Positions 56,119-64,000 of a DNA stretch of 64,000 bases are shown one piece after another. Below the pieces are notes generated by a model that was given only the letters and a program-made list of their open reading frames with translations, did not search any database and was not told where the DNA came from. The position numbers and the translations under genes were made by a program. This stretch comes from Zarea fungicola (lineage: Eukaryota; Ascomycota; Sordariomycetes; Hypocreales; Cordycipitaceae). The DNA is taken from positions 1-64,000 of the forward strand of contig FWCC01000123.1 of the NCBI GenBank assembly GCA_900169235.1, read 5' to 3'. Positions within the stretch are counted from its first letter, which is position 1; each line of letters begins with the position of its first letter.

Positions 56119-57510
56119 ATGAACCACGCTCGAGTCAAGGCCCTCAAGGGCAACAAGACCGTCTCCCGCAAGGCCGTCAAGTCTGGCCGTGCCTCGGGTA
56201 CAGCCACGCCTCAAGGCTCCCCGATGGCGTCGCTACTGACCTCGCCCTCGCGATCCGTCACCCACAGCCGACCAGCCTCCGAGGACAGTGGCTCCGATGA
56301 TGACGGTAGCGACTTTGACCTTGACGATATGATGTCGAGCATCCACTCCTCCGGCTCCATGTCCGAGGCGGGCGACGACGCAGCCGCCAGCTCTACTGGC
56401 CCATCCCTCGACACCGACGTCTTGATTCAGGCCATCCAAGACCGCAAGCACAACAACACCGAGCTGCGCGAACAGTACCTTGACGCCTTTATTCGCTTCC
56501 TCCGCACCCGCTACACAGAAGAGACGCACCTCTGGATAGACCCAGCCGCCCTGCCGCTCACCGATGCCTTTCTCAAGGGCGCCAACCGCGGCGACTCCCC
56601 ACGCGAGCGCCTGCTCAGCCTGCAGGCCTACTGCCTAACCCTTGGCACCGTCGAGGACGTCGAGGTCTACGACAGTGCCTCTCGCGCGCTGAAGCAGATT
56701 CTGCTCGATGACGACGACGACAGCTGTCGCGTCTGGGCTCTCTACGCGCTGGCCATGACGGTCCTCTACGGCGGCGGCGTCGAGGAGGCGGCCCTCGAGA
56801 TTATGGAATATCTCGTTGACATTGTGCAGAGCGACGGCGAGAGCATCGACGCCCACGATAACGCCGCCCTTGTCGCCGCCGCGCTCTTTAGCTGGGGCTT
56901 CGTGGCCGGCCATGTCGACGACTACGCCGACTATGCGGATGCGGCTCTGGACGCCTTTGCGGACCAGCTGGACAGCACCGATGTCGAGCTCCAATCCAAC
57001 GCCGCCATGTGCATCGCCCTGGTCTATGAGTCGTCGCGCGCGCACGAGACCGAGACAGGGAAGCCGTTCCAGCTGCCGTACGACCCGCAGCGCCTCGTCG
57101 GCCGCATCGCCGAGCTCGCCAAGCTCAGCGCCAAGTCCGTCTCGCGACGCGACCGCCGCGATCTTCGCGAAGCGCTCGTCAGCGTGGTGACGTCGCTGGA
57201 GCGCGGCGTAGGACCGTACTACTCGACGGCACTGTACATCCCCGAAAAGGACGAGCGCGTGCCCGCGGGTCAGAGGACGGAAGACGGACGTGCCGAGTAT
57301 GGATATCGGTATAAGCTGCGCTTGCATAATCGCGCAGCCAAGGTTGATTCGTGGTCCCTGTACTTCCGCGTGGCCATGATGAAACTTGTGTTCCGTGGCG
57401 GGCTGGACAAGCACATGTCGGTCAACCCCGTGGTGACGGAGTGTCTGGAGGATGCCAACTTTTACCAAGAATATACAGAAGATGGCAAGGCCAGGGCACG
57501 CAAGAAGTAG
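56119..57510 (+). CDS. Interferon-related developmental regulator (IFRD) family protein (463 aa, intronless)
   Basis: IFRD proteins are conserved eukaryotic helical-repeat proteins, recently tied to ribosomes; the role in fungi is unclear. The ORF starts MNHARVKALKGNKTVSRKAV with a basic, Ser-rich head and an acidic DSGSDDDGSDFDLDD stretch (about 54-70). The helical core from about residue 100 has family-type segments: LREQYLDAFIRFLRTRYTEE, SPRERLLSLQAYCLTLGTVE, WALYALAMTVLYGGGVEEAA, LVAAALFSWGFVAGHVDDYA and VELQSNAAMCIALVYE. The C-terminal conserved part reads YGYRYKLRLHN, WSLYFRVAMMKLVFRGGLDK, HMSVNPVVTECL. It ends with a basic tail. GC content of third positions is visibly higher than in neighbouring genes, which suggests strong expression. 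Confidence 0.88.
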   Translation: MNHARVKALKGNKTVSRKAVKSGRASGTATPQGSPMASLLTSPSRSVTHSRPASEDSGSDDDGSDFDLDDMMSSIHSSGSMSEAGDDAAASSTGPSLDTDVLIQAIQDRKHNNTELREQYLDAFIRFLRTRYTEETHLWIDPAALPLTDAFLKGANRGDSPRERLLSLQAYCLTLGTVEDVEVYDSASRALKQILLDDDDDSCRVWALYALAMTVLYGGGVEEAALEIMEYLVDIVQSDGESIDAHDNAALVAAALFSWGFVAGHVDDYADYADAALDAFADQLDSTDVELQSNAAMCIALVYESSRAHETETGKPFQLPYDPQRLVGRIAELAKLSAKSVSRRDRRDLREALVSVVTSLERGVGPYYSTALYIPEKDERVPAGQRTEDGRAEYGYRYKLRLHNRAAKVDSWSLYFRVAMMKLVFRGGLDKHMSVNPVVTECLEDANFYQEYTEDGKARARKK

Positions 57511-58451
57511 AAAAGGACAAAGCACGCCAACCAACAAGCACTCTACTTTCAACTCTCTTCTTTTTATTAATGCAGTTACGAGACAAACATACAACAAGAT
57601 TGATGCGCCGCATTTTCAATTTCCCTTTTTTTTTTTTTTTTTTNNTTTTTTTTTTTTTTTGGAAAAACACGGCAGATTTTTTTTTTGGTCTTCTTCATCC
57701 CATGTTTTGCCTGATCGGTCTCTCTTTAGAATCTACATATACACGCCGACATTCATCCTCATTGGCGGAGAGGAAAATAACAGCAACAACTACTGCATGC
57801 ATGCATGCATTATCCGTCCAGTTAATTTACCTGCTTTTACCTTTTGCGCCCCAGTGTTGTCTGATTGCCTCCCACTTTGTACCCGTTTTATTGTGGTACA
57901 AAGAAGGGCATGATTAGAATACAGGTCTTTCGCCTTTTTCTTTTACAGAATATATGCTAATAGCACTACAGCTTTGTTTGGTTACATGCGTGCGTCGTTT
58001 ATTATATACAGTACAGCTCCGAAAGTCTTGTTTTGTTACTTTGCGCGGCTTTCTTTTCAAGCCTATATATAATGATATACATATGAAACTGCAGACCTTG
58101 GGCTCGGAAACGTGAAAACAGTGCCATCTCTTGGGTACCGGGTCGGCCTTCTCTGCCACTGCGCCAGTACTCGTGAGACTCAATTCAACAGAAAACCAAT
58201 GTACAAACCCCATAACAGAAACGTACAATATGAAGCAGCTTTGTGATGCAGTTCCCTGGACCAAACAAGACAGCCGTTTGGCAACACGTAAAGAGCAGAC
58301 ATCTAAGGGATAGAGCAGCTTGATCAGGATCCAGCATATATCATATTGTCTAATCTTTGAACACAATAAATAAGAATTATACAAGCTAATCTCTTTCTAT
58401 TCGTAGTACATCAACAGCTCATCTAGACTTCTGCTTGTTCAGACGTGCCGT
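57511..58451. other. Convergent 3' region with poly-T tract and NN ambiguity
   Basis: The region lies between the IFRD stop and the MFS stop. A T tract at 57626-57660 contains two N at 57644-57645, showing that the assembly could not fix the length. A further T run occurs near 57678. A (TGCA)n run lies at 57794-57810. No gene; short ORFs on both strands have no motif. Confidence 0.6.
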
Positions 58452-59974
58452 CTAAAACACAAGGCGCCTTTGGAACACCACTCTGGCAACAAATAACATG
58501 CCAGTGCCTACAAGAGTTACAGAAGCGCAAAATATAAAGACTGGAGCCCACTGATTAGTCCTGATCTTGATGGCTCCAGTGGCAGGTCCACCTGCAAGGC
58601 TGCCAATGGAGCAAATGGCCATCATTGTACCGATTCGGAAACCAATGTGGCCCATGTCTGGGGTTGTCTGGGCTACACATACGGAGCCAAGGGGTATAAT
58701 ACCACCGGAAGAGAACCCAAACAGAACTGACAGGATAACCATGATTGGTAGCGTCGTGGCCCAAACAAAGGCCAATGTAGAAACACCCGTGAACGTGGAG
58801 ATGAGCAAAAGCATGTTGAACCTTGACAATTTAGTATGCGGTCTTGTGTAGTTTCAATGTAAAACAAACCTTCCAATGTGATCGGCGACCCATCCGGTAG
58901 AGATGCGGCCGACAAGCGACGCCGCGTAGGATATGGCAAGCAAGTTGTTGGCCATGGTCGAAGACACCGAATGTTCCTTGGCGTATAGGGGGATGTAGTA
59001 GAACGGAACCATCATTCCACAGTTGATGAAAAGAAGCGCAACACTTAGTCCCAGGAAGCGGCCATTCCATATTGCTTTTGCAACAGATGTCTGCGAAGCC
59101 TTGATTTCATTTCCGGCTGTATTATGACCAGCAATGTCACAACGCTCCCTGACCAGGAAACATGACAAGAGCATCAACGGAATAGTAATAGCCGCGACTG
59201 CACGGTGAGTCCACGCCACTCCAATCTCGTCAAAAAGTCGGTTTAGAACCAACGGCCAGAGGATTCCACCAGCTGAAGCTCCAGAGACGACCAGGCCAAG
59301 AGCAAGCCCTCGTCTGTTGTCAAACCACTCGGAGACGGCGCTTGTCGTAGGGTAGAATCTAGATTGTTAATACTGTGCTAAATGTCGGAAATATGAAACT
59401 TACAGCAGTGCACAGCCAAGGCCCAGGAAGAAGCCTTGGGCAAGAAGAAACTGGTAAAATCTTGTCGCAAAACTACAAGAGAGGAAAGAAACCAAGTTGA
59501 AGAATGTCCCGAGCAACATGAGTTTGCGAGCACCCCATTTGTCGAATGCCGGACCAATAAGAATGCCACTGAGGAATAAGACGAACATCTGTAAAGTTAT
59601 CAGCAAAGTCACAAGGATGATGGGGATGAGCTTGACCTGAGAGCTGCCAATCCAAGTAACGGTGCCAGTATTAAAACCCAGTCTTTCCCCATACTCAGCC
59701 TCGAAAGTACCAAAAGAGTTCAGTAGGCCTGACTTGTTAGCTGAAGGAAGAATAAAAAAGGTTAAATATTGCCCAAAATACCAAAGGACGCAATGAAGTT
59801 GATGAAACCACCAAGAACAACTAGCCAGGCGCGGCGGCCACCATCCGGCACACCGATGTGGTGTGGTTCACGTGGCGATAGGGAGCCGACGGACGATCCG
59901 GTGTCTTCTGTAGGAGTCATAGGTCGAGGAGAAGCCACCGTGAGCGACTCGTTTCTTTTACGGCTACGGGTCAT
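58452..59974 (-). CDS. MFS transporter, monocarboxylate-transporter-like (442 aa, 5 exons)
   Basis: Probable proton-coupled carrier of a small carboxylate in the plasma membrane; the true substrate is unknown (fungal MCH members include riboflavin carriers). Exons: 59974-59782, 59728-59637, 59588-59404, 59358-58870 and 58821-58452; introns of 53, 48, 45 and 48 bp. A charged N-tail precedes the MCT signature PDGGRRAWLVVLGGFINFIA, then SFGLLNSFGTFEAEYGERLG. TM2-3 contain LIGPAFDKWGARKL; TM4-5 FYPTTSAVSEWFDNRRGLAL and GLVVSGASAGG; the C-half has SYAASLVGRISTGWVADHIG. About 12 membrane segments. The second intron (59636-59589) uses a weaker donor GTCAAG, is 48 bp and has no stop, so it could be read through and add 16 residues; the family spacing favours splicing. 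Confidence 0.83.
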
Positions 59975-62524
59975 GATATCGTTTCTATTTGTGTTTCAGC
60001 TGGGTGAATGGCGTGTGCTGTTGAGTGGAAGCGAATGATATCAATTGGAGAGTTCAGAATCTGACGAAAGGCTGCGGTTAGCACTGCCACTACTGCAACG
60101 CGTCTTGGTTTATTGCTTCACCCCCCAAGGTTTGTCGCGTCAGCATCATCGTCATCTTCAGTCGCGTAAGGTGACGAGTGTCCTTGACAGTGGCGTTGGC
60201 ACACTGCTTCCGAAGCGGGCCAGCCCGGATCATATCCCAATGAGGTCTCAGGTCGAGCATATCGTATTGAAGTGGACTCTTGATAATTTTTGGAATGGCA
60301 TTCCTTCAATCGTGACGATGGGATGACAAAAGGTACGTTGGATTGTAGGCAGAGCCACTTACAAGACCGTAAATAACGGAGCCGAATGAGAAGAGGAGGG
60401 TTTAATGTTACGACGCGTAATATGCAAAACCAAGAGGAAAAAGAAGAATTCCCAAGCAGATGAAGGCTGAAACGAGACATGGAGCAAAGAGAGAGAGAAG
60501 GGAGATAAAAAAAGACGGGCAGCTTGGGAGTCTGCAAACGAAGAACTGGGACCGACAGATAGTAGTGGCCAGCTGCTCAAGTTGTGGTTTGCGGCTGCCA
60601 ACTCGACATATTTGTGCCCACTACCTAGTCCGGGGAAATCATGGCTAAAGAGCTTGAAAATTATTCTGTGCTTAATGCGAGTCTCATTTACTGCCAAATT
60701 TTTCAATTTTCGGCACCATTTTCGCCTACCCTGATTCGGCAATACATGCGAAGCTCTCGAGGCGTCCATCAAACTTTCATCATGTACAGCAGCACAGCAA
60801 CACAGCTTACTTTAAGAATAAAACTTGACTCAAAAGCTTTTTAGAGTCCAGTTCTAATATAACTGGAGGTAATACTCTTCTAATTTTCAAGAAAGGGGGT
60901 TTGTAAATAGCCGTGATATATGATATGCAAACTTGGCTATTACATTGGCAATACCCATCTCGAGAGATTTATATCCTGCCAATTGAAAACTAGCTTAATG
61001 CTGATGGCTACTGGTAAAATAAATAGGGCCACGGCAATTAAATGTGTAAACCAGTTGAGCCGTCCATCTGCTTGCCAAGCGCCGCGGCGTCAAATACGAG
61101 CTGAATAAAATTCTCAAGATACTTTGGTCACAAAAGTCATCTTCTCTCAAGAAAGAGAAAACCAAATTAATAGCTTGTTTGAACCTAAAGAGAGGCTTGG
61201 AACGGTATATTTGTGCAGCATATGGTTGAGTATCAGAGTACCAATCGCTGCCGGCCTGACAGACAAATCTCGCAAAGCAGCCAAACCGGCTGTCTACTCA
61301 CCCATAGAAAACGTAGATGAAATAAATAACCATGCCAGGCCAAATTTAAACGCATGAACTTTCTAAACACGTGCAGAGTCACGGGCCAGACATTGACTGT
61401 ACCAGATCAGCGTTCCTTATCAGCAGCGAATAGTATTCGGCGTCACCTTGCCCGCGATAACACCTTCCAGCCCCCTTCCCCAAGCGTCCATATTTTCCTC
61501 GGACAGATCACTAGTTGCCGCATTGAACCAATGCTTATCTTCCTTTTCTACCGGGTCACCCGAGGAATGAAAGGGAGGGGCGTGTGCATAAAGCTCCCAG
61601 AGATAGGGGGATCTCCTGTAGCTGAGATCCCAGGCGAACGGCGAGCCGAGCCGAGATTCTTCGATGCGAGATGATCGAAAGACAGATTTCGGTATCCCGG
61701 AGGGGGTGTGTTGATATGAGAGACAAAAAGCGACCTCTCGGAAAGATTAGCCCGTCTCTCAGGCCCTTTGAGTCTCTTAGTGCTCTTAGCTGTAGGTGTT
61801 CCTTTATCGGGCGATTGCTTGGATCGCGGGGATGGCTTCAACGGAGGAATATCTGCCAACTTCATCACACAGTGTTTTACTACGTGTTCCGATTTTGCCT
61901 CTAATCTCTCGCCATGCTCTCTAAAGCTGGTGCTGTTGATGGATTGATGTATGACGTACTGACGTTGGTTTTGAACTGATCGCAACACCACACCAGCCAC
62001 CAGATCGTGACATTACTCCATGCATCGGCAGCTTCCTACCGATTGCAATGGATGCTCATTTGCAAACAAGAACAGGTAGTAGGAAAAAGTGGCAATTGAC
62101 GATCTTGCAATGGTAATTAATTACAGGACAGAGTGCATGTTTCTTCTCACCTTCACGAAAACAAGAAAGGCAGAAGAAAAATGAAAAGAGGACATGACAG
62201 CAAGACAAGGTTGGTGAAGTGAGTGGCAGGCTGCCAATTTATTCGAAATGCTATCTATAGTTTGCTCAGCGGCAGAAAATGCATTGCCGCGAGTCTTCAT
62301 TATCCCTAATCGAGTTTGATCAAAACGCCATTTATCCCGAGAACGGATCTATTCATCCACGCCATGAAACATAAATCAAAGCAAATTATCGTGTAGACAA
62401 AGAAAAGCGCATGGGACTATATGTCTATATAGCCGCATGCAGGTGCCGCTTGTGTATGCGAGTACAAAGTTTCCTCATTTTTTTTTAAAAAACTCCTCAT
62501 GAACAAAAAAGATGGATACGCCTT
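59975..62524. other. 2.5 kb intergenic stretch, no supported gene
   Basis: The left part is the promoter of the MFS gene, and the right part the 3' region of glutamine synthetase. AT-rich around 60640-61350. A 150-codon minus-strand ORF at 61548-62000 (Ser/Pro/Arg-rich) has no motif and is not called. No RNA gene was recognised. Confidence 0.45.
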
Positions 62525-63852
62525 TTACAGCTTGCCAAAGATTGAAGTCATGAGAATCTTGGTCACACGGTAAGGGTCAGCGTTGGAGGCGGGACGGCGA
62601 TCCTCGAAGTAACCGAAACCCTTTGCGGCAGTCTCGCGGGGAATGCGAATGGAGCAACCACGGTTGGCAACACCGTAGGTGAACTGGTCGATGGAACCAG
62701 TCTCGTAGCTGCCAGTGAGACGCTGCTCGTTGTCCTCGCCGTACTCCTTGATGCACTCCTCGTGATGGGGCTCGAGCTGCTTGAGAGCAGACTCGATGTG
62801 AGCCATACCGCCCTCGACACGCATCTCCTTGGTGGAGAAGTTGGTGTGCATGCCGGCGCCGTTCCAGGCACCCTTGACGGGCTTGGGGTGGACGGAAACC
62901 TTGACGCCAAAGTCCTCAGCAACACGCGACAGGAAGAAGCGAGAGATCCAGAGCTGGTCACCCATGGCAATGCCCTCAACGGGGCCGACCTGGTACTCCC
63001 ACTGAGCAGGCATCACCTCGGCGTTGGTACCGGAAATTGAGATGCCGGCATAGAGGCAGGCCTTGTAGTGCGCCTCGACGATGTCACGCATGACAACCTT
63101 GCTTGCACCGACACCGCAGTAGTAGGGGCCCTGAGGAGCAGGGAAACCGCCGACAGGCCAGCCGAATGGGCGGTCATCGAGATCGAGGAAGGTGTATTCC
63201 TGCTCGAGGCCGAACCAGGGCTCGTGCTCGGCATAGGCCTCCATGACCTTGGCACATTCATGGCGGTAGTTGAACTTGTTGGGGGTGCCGTCAGGGTTCC
63301 AGCACTCAGAGAGGACGATGATGTTGGGTGAACCACGGAAGGGGTCGGGGTAGATGGCGACAGGACGCAGGTAGACATCCGAGTTCTCACCAGGTGCCTG
63401 GTTGGTGGAGGAGCCGTCGAAGTTCCAGACAGGCAGGTTCTCGGTCTTGTAGCCGCCCTCAATCTCTTTCAGAGTCTAAAAAGTTTGGCCATGGTTAGCA
63501 ACTGGAAAAGGGAAACAACGGAAACGGCAATGTATGCAGAAATAAGGACGGGTAAACGTACTCGGGACTTGGAACGAGTCTCGCCGGTAGAGTCGATCCA
63601 GACATATTCGGCCATGATCTGGCCCTTCTGGTCGAGCTTCAGGTACTTGTTGAGCTGGAATGAGTCAGTATTGCGGGTTGTACTTTGCATTCGATTCAGG
63701 CGGTGCGTACTGTCTCCGTTTTGGAGGTGAAGGCATATCGGTTTGACTATGGATTGATAATGGTTAGCCTTGTAATCAGAGGATGAAATTGTGTCGCTCC
63801 CCAAACCACAAATCGATGTGCGATTTCCGGCCGAGGGGAGACAACTTACCAT
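62525..63852 (-). CDS. Glutamine synthetase, eukaryotic type II (360 aa, 4 exons)
   Basis: Makes glutamine from glutamate and ammonia with ATP; a cytosolic octamer/decamer central to nitrogen assimilation. Exons 63852-63850, 63746-63711, 63654-63562 and 63475-62525; introns of 103, 56 and 86 bp. The first exon contributes only the ATG. The N-terminus reads [20 protein letters not shown]. The beta-grasp part has [20 protein letters not shown] and [14 protein letters not shown]. The catalytic part has [59 protein letters not shown] (nucleotide site) and the late [15 protein letters not shown] loop, then [16 protein letters not shown]. It ends [10 protein letters not shown], with total length close to the usual 355-360. 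All key motifs are intact. Confidence 0.96.
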
Positions 63853-64000
63853 GATGGCGGTTTGTGTGTCTGTGTCTGTATGTGTTTGTGTGTGTTGGTA
63901 TGAAATAAGAAGATGCAATCCAAAATATACCACGCGGACCGTGAAAATTGGAAAGAGGGATAATACCAGGGCAAGGAATTTCTGGCTCGGGGTAGCGGGC
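63853..64000. promoter_or_regulatory. Glutamine synthetase leader with TG-rich tract
   Basis: The 148 bp upstream of the glutamine synthetase ATG reach the window edge. A TGTGTGTC/TGTTTG tract at about 63860-63898 reads as a CA-rich, ATG-free leader on the gene strand, which suits efficient scanning. The promoter proper lies beyond the window. Confidence 0.6.

Noticed and set aside
61548..62000. 150-codon minus-strand ORF, Ser/Pro/Arg-rich
   Set aside because: No recognisable motif and no splice support; could be chance. A homology search would decide.
1..64000. Secondary-metabolite cluster, CRISPR array, prophage or operon
   Set aside because: No polyketide or peptide synthase, no regular spacer repeats and no viral genes were seen. 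The regulator, transporter and SET genes are scattered among housekeeping genes.

Overview
The window is nuclear DNA of a filamentous ascomycete, most probably a Sordariomycete of the order Hypocreales. The grounds are short spliceosomal introns (45-226 bp) with GTAAGT/GTATGT/GTGAGT-type donors and CTAAC/CTAAT/CTGAC branch points, fungal-only protein families (Zn2Cys6 regulator, C2H2 regulator with F-G-S-K-N-D-W fingers, Mgr3-like, Boi-like and Sts1/Cut8-like proteins) and the sequence of the glutamine synthetase. I cannot name the species. No database search was possible; family names come from recognised motifs, and all intron models were made by hand from splice signals and reading frame.

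Layout, left to right. 0-20 kb is gene-poor: a C2H2 zinc-finger gene (3606-5937, minus), a small Cys/His protein (10820-11095, plus) and a divergent pair, a Dap1/MAPR-like cytochrome b5-fold protein (12661-13494, minus) and an Mgr3-like mitochondrial TPR protein (13778-15387, plus). 20-25.3 kb holds a bZIP gene with two tiny chained uORFs (20048-21247, plus), RAD52 (21831-23577, minus) and the nuclear proteasome tether STS1/Cut8 (24313-25315, minus). 29-40 kb holds a SET-domain methyltransferase (28980-30179, plus), a Zn2Cys6 regulator (30340-32573, minus), an SP-RING (MIZ) SUMO-ligase-type protein (33035-35628, minus) and a Boi1/2-like SH3-SAM-PH polarity protein (37179-40059, plus). 40.6-53.2 kb is a run of minus-strand genes: a copper-type P1B ATPase with an exceptionally Cys-rich N-terminus (40648-44946), the FHA/forkhead regulator FHL1 (45906-49514), a four-TM membrane protein (50186-51040) and a second FHA protein with a C-terminal membrane segment (51612-53228). 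The right end has an IFRD-family protein (56119-57510, plus), a monocarboxylate-type MFS transporter (58452-59974, minus) and glutamine synthetase (62525-63852, minus).

Most genes are housekeeping or regulatory and do not form an obvious metabolic cluster, operon or mobile element. I see no CRISPR array, phage, transposon or rRNA. The best candidates for something new are: (i) the C2H2 gene, whose apparently separate ORFs join by clean introns into one 719-residue protein with two finger arrays that share an identical intron position; (ii) the bZIP leader, where two 10-codon uORFs and the main ORF are joined by consecutive ATGA stop/start overlaps in all three frames; and (iii) the copper ATPase, with 19 Cys-Cys doublets ahead of a single heavy-metal-binding domain. 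Several introns are multiples of three with no stop, so simple ORF calling would leave them in the protein.
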